DNA of 56,399 bases from Flavobacteriaceae bacterium TMED68 (GTDB lineage: Bacteria > Bacteroidota > Bacteroidia > Flavobacteriales > Flavobacteriaceae), in contig NHDV01000006.1 in the NCBI GenBank assembly GCA_002167525.1, positions 1 to 56,399 on the forward strand, in the 5' to 3' direction. A program made the translations under genes and the position numbers. Shown piece after piece: positions 9,487-17,963 of the stretch. A model generated the notes under the pieces. It was not told the DNA's origin, searched no databases, and was given only the letters and a program-made list of their open reading frames with translations. Every line of letters starts with the position of its first letter. The stretch's first letter is position 1.

Positions 9487-10608
9487 ATGAAGATTATTCT
9501 ATTCTTTACTTACGGTATTTCATTATTTGATTGGAAAAACACTGGTTTACTAAATCGTGAGGTTAAATTTTATGAAGAACTTTATAAAAAATACAATATT
9601 TCCGTTACCTTTGTAACTTTTGGTGACAACACTGATTTAAAGATTGTTGAAAATAAAGAATTTATAAAAGTCGTTCCTTTATATAGCCTAATAAAATACG
9701 ACAATAATAAATTCATTAGACTTATTCGTTCTTTAGTTTGTTATTTAAAGCTTTCACAAATAATTAATGAAGCTGATGTACTTAAAACTAATCAATTGCT
9801 CGGTTCATGGATTGCAATATTTTCAAAGATAAAGTATAAAAAACCACTTATTGTAAGAACAGGCTACGATTTATTTACCTTTAGTAGAAAAAATAAAAAA
9901 GCAAACTATAAAGTTCTCATTTATAAGCAACTAACAAAATTAGCTTTAAAGTTTGCAGATATATATTTAATAAGTTCGAATACAGATAAAGAATTTCTAT
10001 CAAAACTTTACCCAAAATATAAAAACAAATTAAAAGTTAGGTTTAATTGGGTAGAGATTATAAAGAATAAAGAATTTGAGTTAAGACACAAACATAAAAT
10101 TATAAGTGTAGGAAGGTTAGAAAAACAAAAAAATTATGAGTTATTAATTAATAAGTTAGAAGATTCTACCTTTGTTTTAGATATTTACGGTGATGGCACA
10201 GAAAAAGATAATTTATTTGAATTATCTCAACATAAGAATGTAAAATTAAATATTTTTAATCCAATATCCAACGAAGATCTTTTAATAGAGTTAACCTCTT
10301 ATAGAGTTTTTATTTCTTCTTCAACTTTTGAAGGGAATCCTAAAGCAATATTAGAAGCTATGGCAGCAGGGGGTGTAGTTATAGCAAAAAATAATTTGAA
10401 TATATCTGAAATTATAGAAAATAATTCAAATGGAATCTTATATGAAGAAAACGAAAAACTATCTGAAATAATAGAAAACATTCTCAGTAATAAAGATGAT
10501 TGGATTAGGATTTCAAATAATGCAATTAAAGCTATTAAGGAGAATAATCTTTTAGAAAATATAATTAAAGATGAATATTCTGATTTAAATAAGTTATATT
10601 ATTCTTAA
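9487..10608 (+). CDS. GT4 family glycosyltransferase
   Basis: A 373-residue GT-B glycosyltransferase. It has VRTGYDLFTF, DIYLISSNTDKEFL, the donor-domain start ISVGRLEKQKNYELLI, IYGDGTEKDNL and SSSTFEGNPKAILEAMAAGG with NLNISEII following, a textbook GT4 C-terminal half. It is a single plus-strand gene between two minus-strand blocks. Its last 15 bp overlap, tail to tail, the 3' end of the ABC exporter gene, so the two transcripts must be complementary there. It likely acts in the cytoplasm on the glycan that the neighbouring exporter moves (inference from position). Confidence 0.88.
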   Translation: MKIILFFTYGISLFDWKNTGLLNREVKFYEELYKKYNISVTFVTFGDNTDLKIVENKEFIKVVPLYSLIKYDNNKFIRLIRSLVCYLKLSQIINEADVLKTNQLLGSWIAIFSKIKYKKPLIVRTGYDLFTFSRKNKKANYKVLIYKQLTKLALKFADIYLISSNTDKEFLSKLYPKYKNKLKVRFNWVEIIKNKEFELRHKHKIISVGRLEKQKNYELLINKLEDSTFVLDIYGDGTEKDNLFELSQHKNVKLNIFNPISNEDLLIELTSYRVFISSSTFEGNPKAILEAMAAGGVVIAKNNLNISEIIENNSNGILYEENEKLSEIIENILSNKDDWIRISNNAIKAIKENNLLENIIKDEYSDLNKLYYS

Positions 10609-12204
10609 AGTCCTTGTGGATTCTTTAATATCAATATGTAATCTTAAATCATATTCTATTTCACCAATACTATGTGTTGAGTTAATAATTGTTATTTTTG
10701 ATTTTTTAAGCTCTTGATTAATAAGTTTCCTTGAATCAAAATCAAGATTCGATGTAGATTCATCTAAAATTAAAATTTCAGGCTTTGACAGCATAGCTCT
10801 AATAAATGATATTTTTTGCATTTGTCCAGACGATAGAGACTTATTTGATATTTGTTTTTCTAAGAGGTTTGGTTCTTCTTCGGTAAGTAAATTATATGAC
10901 TTAACTAATTCAATAATTTCTTCATCAGAAATATCTATACTGTTTCCATACATTAAGTTTTCTTTCAAGCTTCCTTTTATTATTAATGGAGTGGCACCAA
11001 CGTAAGCAAATTTATTTGAGAAAACTTCAACACTTCCTTTGTCAGGTGTAAGTATTCCTGTCATTAAACCTAGAAGTGTAGATTTCCCTGATCCATTATC
11101 TCCTGTAATTACAGTATGTAGATTTTTCTCAATGGATAATTGAAGATCTGTAAAAAGACTTTCGTCACTACCAAAATATTTAAAAGAAACATTATTTAAT
11201 TTAATAGCTGAGCTTTTTTCCATTTTTTCAATCACAAAAAAAGCCTCGCCACCTTGTTTTGTTTTATTTCTTTCAAGCAAATTGAGCTTCTCTAGATGTA
11301 CATGAGAATTTATTACAAGATTTAAAGTATTATTAAAATTACCCAAAGTTTGAAAAAGTCTCAACATAACTCCAATAAATTCTAAAGTAAGTAATTTTGC
11401 AAAGTTATAAAAAGAAATCAGTACAGATAGAATAAATATTGTAACAAAGTTAGGCGTAAGATTGTTTACAGCTCCAAATTTATAGTTGTTTAATACTGAT
11501 GAATAATATTTTCTAAGTGTTTTTTTGAATTCATTAATCTCTCTTTTTGTTGTAGAAAGTATTTTTATTAAATATATATTCTCTAAAACTTTTTGGATTG
11601 TTTCTAGTGTTTTATGTTCATTTTCATAAGCTTGATGTATATAACCCCTACCTCTTTTAAGAAAATATTTTGTTGGAAAAAATAATAAAATTGCACCTAT
11701 AAGAAAGTAAATTACGGTGTTTAGATTGGTTGCTGCTAGATAAGCTGAATAGACAAGAATTTGAAGAGAGAAATTCAACGATGAAGCTAAGGAGCCATAA
11801 AAATAGGAAACATGTCTACTTAATTCATTCACATAGAAATAAGCATCAGCCACCGAATAGTTGCTTTTGTCAAAAACTTCTTCCATTAAATGTGTTCTTA
11901 AGCTTTCTTCTACTTGCAGCTGTAAAGATTGGATATTAATTCTTTCAACAAAAATAAATAAAAATCTAAAGACAACAATTAAAGGTAAGATATAAATATT
12001 TTCTAATACAAAAACTATGTAAAAAGCTGGATTATTTTCATTTTTTTCAATTAAATTAGCAAAACATAGAATTACTAAGATATCAAAAAATACTGTTAAA
12101 TTTGCTAATAAGACCGAAACGAATATTCTTATTTTTTTCTTATTTACCCCTGTTAATCTGGAAACAAAAATAATGTCTTCGAATATTTTTCTTACCTTAT
12201 CCAT
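10594..12204 (-). CDS. MsbA/PglK-like ABC exporter (fused permease and ATPase), copy 1
   Basis: A 536-residue half-transporter. The N-terminal part has about six membrane helices (residues 27-300); the ATPase has a Walker A GDNGSGKST (368-376), signature LSSGQ (457-461), Walker B ILILDE (477-482) and H-loop His511. The Q-loop glutamine is absent: the expected YVPQ segment reads YVGATP (401-406). The family includes PglK, which flips lipid-linked oligosaccharides, and with no Wzx in the window that is the most likely role here; MsbA-type lipid export is the alternative. The second copy at 28222-29832 has the same length and layout. A GT4 gene lies upstream on the same strand. Confidence 0.85.
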   Translation of the reverse strand: MDKVRKIFEDIIFVSRLTGVNKKKIRIFVSVLLANLTVFFDILVILCFANLIEKNENNPAFYIVFVLENIYILPLIVVFRFLFIFVERINIQSLQLQVEESLRTHLMEEVFDKSNYSVADAYFYVNELSRHVSYFYGSLASSLNFSLQILVYSAYLAATNLNTVIYFLIGAILLFFPTKYFLKRGRGYIHQAYENEHKTLETIQKVLENIYLIKILSTTKREINEFKKTLRKYYSSVLNNYKFGAVNNLTPNFVTIFILSVLISFYNFAKLLTLEFIGVMLRLFQTLGNFNNTLNLVINSHVHLEKLNLLERNKTKQGGEAFFVIEKMEKSSAIKLNNVSFKYFGSDESLFTDLQLSIEKNLHTVITGDNGSGKSTLLGLMTGILTPDKGSVEVFSNKFAYVGATPLIIKGSLKENLMYGNSIDISDEEIIELVKSYNLLTEEEPNLLEKQISNKSLSSGQMQKISFIRAMLSKPEILILDESTSNLDFDSRKLINQELKKSKITIINSTHSIGEIEYDLRLHIDIKESTRTLRII

Positions 12205-12286
12205 TTAAAATAATCCTAGAGATGTTAAAACTTTGTACAAGGGTTTGTTTGAAAAACTAAAGTAGAATTAAAAATTAAAAAATTTT

Positions 12287-13396
12287 TCAAGATAAATCAA
12301 TTATATTTTTTAATTTTTTATTAAATGTTTCAAGATTATTATTGACTGAGATTAGCTCTTTTCCATTTTGACTTATTTTTTTTCTAGTATTTTTATCCTC
12401 AATAAGATTATAAATTTTTTCTTTCCACAAATTAATTTCATTTTTTTCAATAAAAACTATTTCTTCATTATTATTAAATAAACTTGGCTCCCAAAATCCT
12501 TCAGTTTTTGTTATCAAAACTGGAGTACCCATACTCATTGATTGAAGGGCGACGCTTTGACCTGAAGGCTGCAAGCTATCATGAATAGGAATGATACAGA
12601 GGCTTGCCTTTGAATAATAATTTTTTATATCTGAGTCAGTTATATTGAGATCGTCCCATTTGCCACTTAACAAATTTATATTTTGCGACTTTAATTCATT
12701 GCTACCAATTTTTTTTGTTATAAATACAAAATTAAGAGTGGGCATTTCTTTTGCTAGTTCAATAACAAACTTATAGTCTCTTTTTCCATCATTGCCAATA
12801 AACAAAATAGTGCCATCCTTTTTTAAATAGTCATTTTCTTTTTCAGACCAGAATTCTTGATCAACCGAGAATGGTAAAAAATGAATTTTATTTTTATGTT
12901 TTGGATAATTTTTATTTACAAATTTAAATTCGCCCGAACTTAAGAAAATCATGTGATCAAATGTTTTCATAAAAATTTTGATAAAAAAATTTCTCAAAAA
13001 TTTTTTAATGGCATTTTTTGGATTGTTATTAAATAAACCCATGATAAATACATAAGACTTTATCTTTTTTCTATAATTTAATAGCAAAAAAGCCAATATT
13101 GAGAAGCCAACTCTTTGATTGGTCGCTATTATTTTTTCTGAATTTCGTAATATTTTTTTATTTTTAAGGTTTATTACAAGATTGCTAAAAAATGGTAAAC
13201 CTGTGAGTTTTCGCATAAAAGTATTAAAAAAATTTGAAAAGGAAGATTTGCTTTGGATGTCAAATTCTAAATAAGTCGTATCTGTATTATTTTTTTTCAT
13301 ATGAAAATAACCATAGAAAAATTCTCTAGCTGAATTTTCCATATCGTTCATTCTGTTTTCTCTTCCAGCTTGATATATGTAAGTTATTTTTTTCAT
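12287..13396 (-). CDS. GT4 family glycosyltransferase
   Basis: A 369-residue GT-B enzyme. The donor domain starts near DGTILFIGNDGKRDYKFVIE and includes a PSGQSVALQSMSMGTPVLIT segment and an NLLSGKWDDL strand-turn, all as in GT4. The N-terminal domain has YIYQAGRENRMNDMENSARE, a recognition-loop variant without the usual Gly-Gly pair. It is 82 bp upstream of the ABC exporter on the same strand and may be cotranscribed with it. Its start is divergent from the O-antigen ligase-like gene across 97 bp. Donor sugar unknown. Confidence 0.83.
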   Translation of the reverse strand: MKKITYIYQAGRENRMNDMENSAREFFYGYFHMKKNNTDTTYLEFDIQSKSSFSNFFNTFMRKLTGLPFFSNLVINLKNKKILRNSEKIIATNQRVGFSILAFLLLNYRKKIKSYVFIMGLFNNNPKNAIKKFLRNFFIKIFMKTFDHMIFLSSGEFKFVNKNYPKHKNKIHFLPFSVDQEFWSEKENDYLKKDGTILFIGNDGKRDYKFVIELAKEMPTLNFVFITKKIGSNELKSQNINLLSGKWDDLNITDSDIKNYYSKASLCIIPIHDSLQPSGQSVALQSMSMGTPVLITKTEGFWEPSLFNNNEEIVFIEKNEINLWKEKIYNLIEDKNTRKKISQNGKELISVNNNLETFNKKLKNIIDLS

Positions 13397-13493
13397 CTAT
13401 TTTTAAGGATGTAATTTCAAAATTTTTAACTTCTATTATGTTATTAGGTTTATATTAGATATTGAAAAATATTATTTTTTAAAAAGGTAATTT

Positions 13494-14849
13494 ATGCTTA
13501 AGAATATAAGAAACATTTATACTTCAGTTTTTTTTATTGGAATATTTTTATTAGTCGTGTTTAATAGACCGTTTGTAGGACTTTCAATACTTGGTTACAG
13601 AATTGGCGAGTTATTAATTTTATTTGGATTATTACTTACACCACTACCCCTAGTTTTAAAGATTTTCAAGACACAGTTAATTGATAAAGAATATGACGTT
13701 CTATTAAAACTTTTTTACGGAATTTTGGCTCTATTTTTTATAAGCGTGCTTGTTAATGATTCAAATATTTTAAGTTCTTATACTTTTAAATCAAGTAGCT
13801 ATATTTGGACCCTACCTTATTTGCTTGTAGGATTTGTGTTTTTTAATTTTAAGGACAGCGATGAAAAATTTAGAATGATATTTCTCTCTATTTTTATGTT
13901 TGCTCCAATTGTGCACTATCTCTTTTCTACAGGCTATTTTCCAAATTTTATAATTGATTTTTTTAATGAATTTTCTGATAAGTTTGAATTTACAAAAGCT
14001 TCAGATATTATGATAACTCTTCTGATAGCAAATATTTTATGTTTTAAGTTTCTTAAAAATACATTCATAAAGATGTGCTATTTTTTCTTTTCTGTGAGTT
14101 TTATGCTTCCCCTATTGCTTTTAATGAGTAGGGGTTCTTTTGTATCTACAGTTTTATTTTTTATTACTGTTGTGTTTTATTACCGTAAATATTTCGTAAA
14201 AAATCTTAAAAATTCTATTATTTTTATGTTTATTGGAGGAGTATCTTTTGTCTTATCAACATATAACGTTAATGATATAGATTTTTCTTTTAATTTAGGA
14301 GGAGGAGCTATTGCAGAAAATGATTTATCAGTTGTTGAGAATGTAAAGACTATCTCAAAGAAAAATAATACAAGAAAAGCCTTCCTTTCTTTATATATTG
14401 AAGACGGGAGATTGATGTCTATTGATAATACAACTAACTGGAGGCTTGATATATGGCAAGACGTATTTGTTGACATGAATAGTAAGAACTTGATTATTAA
14501 AGGTTATGGTCACAATTCAATAATTCCTGTTATGACTGATCCCTCAGCACCAGGACGATTAGGAAGGGATGGTTTAAATGAAAATGTACATAATTATTTT
14601 GTTAATATTTTTGCAAGAGGTGGAGCTTTTCAGCTTTTTGCGTACCTAGCCTTTTATATAACGTTACTGAATATTTGGAAGAAGAAATATGGAGATTACT
14701 CAATATTGATATTCATAATTCCAATTCTATTTAATTCAACATTAGATATGAGCATGGAAGGAGTTCAATATCCTATAACTTTTTTCTCTTTCTTGGGATA
14801 TCTATTTGCCACCGAAGGTAGCTCTAAAACAATAAACTTTGATGTTTAA
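13494..14849 (+). CDS. O-antigen ligase / polymerase-like membrane protein (WaaL/Wzy family)
   Basis: Polytopic protein of 451 aa with about ten to eleven helices and a large periplasmic loop before the last helices. The loop has IKGYGHNSIIPVMTDP and NENVHNYFVNIFARGG, matching the conserved HN...G region of the Wzy_C (O-antigen ligase) family, where the His is essential. Such proteins join or polymerise undecaprenyl-linked glycans at the periplasmic face, either to lipid A core (WaaL) or to each other (Wzy); sequence alone does not tell which. An AAAAAGG ribosome site precedes the ATG. It is followed 20 bp later by gmd and probably shares its transcript. Confidence 0.82.
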   Translation: MLKNIRNIYTSVFFIGIFLLVVFNRPFVGLSILGYRIGELLILFGLLLTPLPLVLKIFKTQLIDKEYDVLLKLFYGILALFFISVLVNDSNILSSYTFKSSSYIWTLPYLLVGFVFFNFKDSDEKFRMIFLSIFMFAPIVHYLFSTGYFPNFIIDFFNEFSDKFEFTKASDIMITLLIANILCFKFLKNTFIKMCYFFFSVSFMLPLLLLMSRGSFVSTVLFFITVVFYYRKYFVKNLKNSIIFMFIGGVSFVLSTYNVNDIDFSFNLGGGAIAENDLSVVENVKTISKKNNTRKAFLSLYIEDGRLMSIDNTTNWRLDIWQDVFVDMNSKNLIIKGYGHNSIIPVMTDPSAPGRLGRDGLNENVHNYFVNIFARGGAFQLFAYLAFYITLLNIWKKKYGDYSILIFIIPILFNSTLDMSMEGVQYPITFFSFLGYLFATEGSSKTINFDV

Positions 14850-14869
14850 AATAATTAATCCAATGTATT

Positions 14870-15913
14870 ATGAGTAATATGCCTATTGCATTAATAACAG
14901 GAATAACTGGCCAGGATGGTTATTATCTTACTGAATTTTTATTATCCAAAGGATATAAAGTTCATGGAACTCTAAGAAGATCTTCAACTTTTAATACTTC
15001 AAGAATAGATAATCTTATTTCACAATTTAGGAGTAGTGGAGATTTAACATTGCATTATTCAGATCTTTTAGATTCCTCATCACTAAATACACTAATTAAT
15101 AATATTTCTCCTGATGAAGTATATAACTTAGCTGCTCAGTCTCATGTTGCTGTATCTTTTGAAAATCCAATATATACAACCCAGGTTGGTACGGTTGGGT
15201 CCCTTTCTTTGCTTGAAGCTATAAGACATGCAGATAAAGACATAAAGTTTTATCAGGCTTCTTCTTCCGAGATGTATGGTGGAGGAGTAAAAGAAAGCTT
15301 AAATGAGGATTCTCCTTTTGATCCTAAAAGTCCTTATGCTGTATCAAAAGTTTTTGCTCATGAGATAACTCAGGTATATAGAGATTCTTATGGTTTGTTT
15401 GGAGTAAATGGAATTTTATTTAATCATGAATCTCCTTTGAGAGGAGAAACTTTTGTTACAAGAAAAATTACAAGGGCAGTCGGAAGAATTGTTATGAAGT
15501 TACAAAATAAACTTACTTTAGGAAACCTGGATGCATCTAGAGACTGGGGTTTTGCAGGAGATTATGTTATGGCTATGTGGATGATGATGCATCATGATAC
15601 TCCTCAAGATTGGGTTGTAGCAACGGGAGAAACTTACACAGTTCTCGACTTTGCAAAAGCAGCATTTGATGTTGTTAATTTGAACTTTGAAGAATATGTT
15701 CAAACTTCAGAAAAATATTTGAGGCCAAATGAGGTTGACTACCTACTGGGGAACCCATCAAAGGCTAAAGAAAAACTAAAATGGGAACCAAAAACCTCTT
15801 TTAATGAATTAGTTGAAATGATGGTCAGTAGCGATATGAAATTAGCTAAACAAGAAAGAGTTTTGATTGATGAAAATTTAATATCGCCAACTTGGGAAAA
15901 TCCAAAAAAATAA
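14870..15913 (+). CDS. gmd: GDP-mannose 4,6-dehydratase
   Basis: Canonical Gmd, 347 aa. It converts GDP-D-mannose to GDP-4-keto-6-deoxy-D-mannose with NADP. Visible are LITGITGQDGYYL (GxxGxxG at 11-17), the LRRSSTFNTSRID cofactor loop (35-47), ASSSEMYGG (130-138), the Y156/K160 pair in YAVSK, NHESPLRGETFVTRKI and the RPNEVDYLLGNPSKAK substrate segment. Length is near the usual 340-375. The start may be ATG at 14870 or the in-frame ATG three codons later. It supplies fcl, encoded tail to tail 7 bp beyond it, and the two perosamine-synthase-like aminotransferases. Confidence 0.96.
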   Translation: MSNMPIALITGITGQDGYYLTEFLLSKGYKVHGTLRRSSTFNTSRIDNLISQFRSSGDLTLHYSDLLDSSSLNTLINNISPDEVYNLAAQSHVAVSFENPIYTTQVGTVGSLSLLEAIRHADKDIKFYQASSSEMYGGGVKESLNEDSPFDPKSPYAVSKVFAHEITQVYRDSYGLFGVNGILFNHESPLRGETFVTRKITRAVGRIVMKLQNKLTLGNLDASRDWGFAGDYVMAMWMMMHHDTPQDWVVATGETYTVLDFAKAAFDVVNLNFEEYVQTSEKYLRPNEVDYLLGNPSKAKEKLKWEPKTSFNELVEMMVSSDMKLAKQERVLIDENLISPTWENPKK

Positions 15914-15920
15914 TTATTTA

Positions 15921-16838
15921 CTAAGCTATATTTTCTTCAAACCAATTATAAGTTCTAATTAAACCTTCTTCTAAATTGACAGTACTTTTCCAACCATGAG
16001 AATTGATAATTGACGAGTCTAAAAGCTTTCTTGGGTTTCCATCAGGCTTAGAAGTATCGAAATTGATTTCTCCTTTGTATTGAATAATATCTTTCAAAAT
16101 AAATCCAAGTTCTTTTATTGAGACCTCTTCATTGCTACCAATGTTTATTAAATCTATCTCAATATTATTTTCAACTATAAACAATATTGCTTTTGCAAGA
16201 TCTTCTACATATAAAAATTCTCTTAAAGGTTTTCCACTACCCCAAATTTTAAACACTTCTTGTTTTGAGGACTTAGCATTATGCATTCTATAAATTAAAC
16301 CAGGTATCACATGGCTATCTTTTTCAGCAAAAAAATCATAAGGACCATATAAATTGGTTGGCATTAAGTTAATTATTTTATGTCCGTACTGATTTGAGAT
16401 TGATCTTCCAAGTTCAATGGATGACAATTTTGCCATTGCGTATGGAGAATTAGTTGGCTCAAGCTTTCCATCCATAAAGCTCTCCTCTTTTATAGGGTTT
16501 TCAGCGTTTAGTGGATATATGCAGCTACTACCTAAATTAATTATTTTTATCTCAGGATTTTCAATGGAGGCTTCTAAAATATTCATATTTATTTTAAGAT
16601 TTTCTAGTATAAATTCTGTCCTTTTTGTATTGTTTGCATATATACCACCCACTCTTGCTGCTGCATTAATGATTAAATTGGGTTCTATTTCGCGAATTTT
16701 GTTTTGAGTTTGGCTGTAAGAAAACAAATCAGTATCTGCTCTAGTAGAAGAAAAAACATTAAGCGATTTATTGCTAGCAAAAACTTTAGTTACTGCTCTC
16801 CCAACTAAACCGTTGCTTCCAAAAATTAATACTTTAAT
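15921..16838 (-). CDS. fcl: GDP-L-fucose synthase (ATT start codon)
   Basis: This enzyme epimerises and reduces GDP-4-keto-6-deoxymannose to GDP-L-fucose. From the ATT at 16838 it is 305 aa with the Rossmann start KVLIFGSNGLVGRAV, then AAARVGGIYANNT, Ser104/Cys106 in LGSSCIYP, Y133/K137 in YAMAK, and His176 in SHVIPGL. All these are exactly three residues lower than Ser107, Cys109, Tyr136, Lys140 and His179 of the E. coli enzyme. No ATG, GTG or TTG precedes the Rossmann motif: in frame, a TAA is followed at once by ATC ATT AAA. AAAGGA lies 6 nt before the ATT. The first ordinary start (TTG, 16727) would delete the NADP-binding glycine loop. Confidence 0.93.
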   Translation of the reverse strand: MKVLIFGSNGLVGRAVTKVFASNKSLNVFSSTRADTDLFSYSQTQNKIREIEPNLIINAAARVGGIYANNTKRTEFILENLKINMNILEASIENPEIKIINLGSSCIYPLNAENPIKEESFMDGKLEPTNSPYAMAKLSSIELGRSISNQYGHKIINLMPTNLYGPYDFFAEKDSHVIPGLIYRMHNAKSSKQEVFKIWGSGKPLREFLYVEDLAKAILFIVENNIEIDLINIGSNEEVSIKELGFILKDIIQYKGEINFDTSKPDGNPRKLLDSSIINSHGWKSTVNLEEGLIRTYNWFEENIA

Positions 16839-16844
16839 GATTTA

Positions 16845-16850
16845 TCCTTT
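16845..16850 (-). promoter_or_regulatory. Shine-Dalgarno AAAGGA positioned for the ATT start of fcl
   Basis: On the minus strand the sequence reads AAAGGATAAATCATT. The AAAGGA is 6 nt from the ATT (or 3 nt from the adjacent ATC), normal spacing for a ribosome site, and the in-frame TAA between them rules out any start further upstream. This site is what fixes the non-standard start of fcl at 16838. Confidence 0.6.
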
Positions 16851-16883
16851 AACTTTTGTCAATTAATCATTTACTTAATAATT

Positions 16884-16893
16884 ATTATATAAT
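16884..16893. promoter_or_regulatory. Perfect palindrome ATTATATAAT, possible shared -10 of divergent fcl and epimerase promoters
   Basis: The 10 bp palindrome reads TATAAT on both strands (plus 16888-16893, minus 16889-16884) in the gap between the divergent fcl and GDP-mannose 3,5-epimerase genes. Symmetric -10 elements are known to drive bidirectional transcription. I find no convincing -35 at 16-18 bp on either side, and TATAAT lies only 9 bp before the ATG of the epimerase gene, so transcription from it would give a very short or leaderless message. In AT-rich DNA this can be chance. Confidence 0.25.
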
Positions 16894-16902
16894 CTTAATG
16901 AT

Positions 16903-17916
16903 ATGGGTAGTAGTAAAACTGTTTTAGTTCTTGGAGCTGGAGGTTTCATAGGAAGTCATATGGTTAAAAGATTGAAATTTGAAAAGAACAATGTGATTGG
17001 TGTTGATTTAAAATTACCTGAATTTAGTGATACAAAGGCAGACGATTTTATTGTAGGAGACTTAAGAGATAATAATTTTGTAAAAGACTTGTTTAAAAAA
17101 TTATCAAATGAATATAAAGAGTCATTTTCAGACATTTATCAATTTGCTGCAGACATGGGAGGTGCTGGTTACATATTTACTGGTACAAATGATGCTGATA
17201 TTATGAGTAGCTCTGTACAAATAAATCTAAATATTTTAGGAGCAATCGCAAAGTATAAATCAGTAGAAAATAAAAATTTAAAAATATTTTATTCAAGCTC
17301 AGCTTGTATCTATCCAGAGCATAATCAGCTTGATCCAGATAATCCTGACTGTAGGGAAGAATCGGCTTATCCAGCTGATCCTGATTCGGAATATGGATGG
17401 GAAAAACTATTCTCAGAAAGACTTTATTTTACTTTTGCAAAAAATTTTAATATTCCAGTTAGAGTTGCCAGGTATCACAATATTTTTGGACCAGAAGGAA
17501 CTTGGGAGGGAGGTAGAGAAAAAGCACCTGCTGCAATATGTAGAAAAGTTACAGAGTTACAAAACAATGAAGAGATAGAAATATGGGGAGATGGTCTTCA
17601 AACGAGATCTTTTTTATATATAGATGAATGCATAGAAGCAACAAGAAAGTTAATGGAAAGCGATTTTCCTGGGCCAATAAATATTGGTTCTGAAGAAATG
17701 GTAACAATAAACGAGCTTGTTGATATTACTTCAAAAGTTGCTGGTAAAAAACTGTCTAAAAAACATAAACTTGATGCACCACTAGGTGTAAGAGGCAGAA
17801 ATTCAAACAATAGTTTAGTAAGAGAGAGGCTAAATTGGGACTACTCTATGACGCTTGAAGAAGGAATTACTAAAACTTATGAATGGATTTACAGTCAAAA
17901 TAGTAAATCTAGATAA
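16903..17916 (+). CDS. gme: GDP-mannose 3,5-epimerase
   Basis: A 337-residue extended SDR very close in motifs to the plant enzyme that makes GDP-L-galactose for vitamin C. It has LVLGAGGFIGSHM (NAD loop 11-17), AADMGGAGYI, SSSACIYPEH with the catalytic Cys135, the Y164/K168 pair (EYGWEK), YHNIFGPEGTWEGGREKAPA with Lys207, WGDGLQTRSFLYIDEC, GSEEMVT and LGVRGRNSNN. Cys135, Lys207, Tyr164 and Lys168 match Arabidopsis Cys145, Lys217, Tyr174 and Lys178. It likely provides GDP-L-galactose (or GDP-L-gulose) for the glycan. It is divergent from fcl and starts a five-gene plus-strand run through 21939. Confidence 0.93.
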   Translation: MGSSKTVLVLGAGGFIGSHMVKRLKFEKNNVIGVDLKLPEFSDTKADDFIVGDLRDNNFVKDLFKKLSNEYKESFSDIYQFAADMGGAGYIFTGTNDADIMSSSVQINLNILGAIAKYKSVENKNLKIFYSSSACIYPEHNQLDPDNPDCREESAYPADPDSEYGWEKLFSERLYFTFAKNFNIPVRVARYHNIFGPEGTWEGGREKAPAAICRKVTELQNNEEIEIWGDGLQTRSFLYIDECIEATRKLMESDFPGPINIGSEEMVTINELVDITSKVAGKKLSKKHKLDAPLGVRGRNSNNSLVRERLNWDYSMTLEEGITKTYEWIYSQNSKSR

Positions 17917-17963
17917 TAAATTATTTTTTCAATAAGTTAAATATAATAATTAGACTGAAAACA

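Noticed and set aside
14180..14476. 98-codon open frame antisense to the O-antigen ligase-like gene
   Set aside because: It lies fully inside a gene with clear family motifs and its translation has no recognisable domain; same for other antisense frames such as 36755-37075 and 31887-32195.
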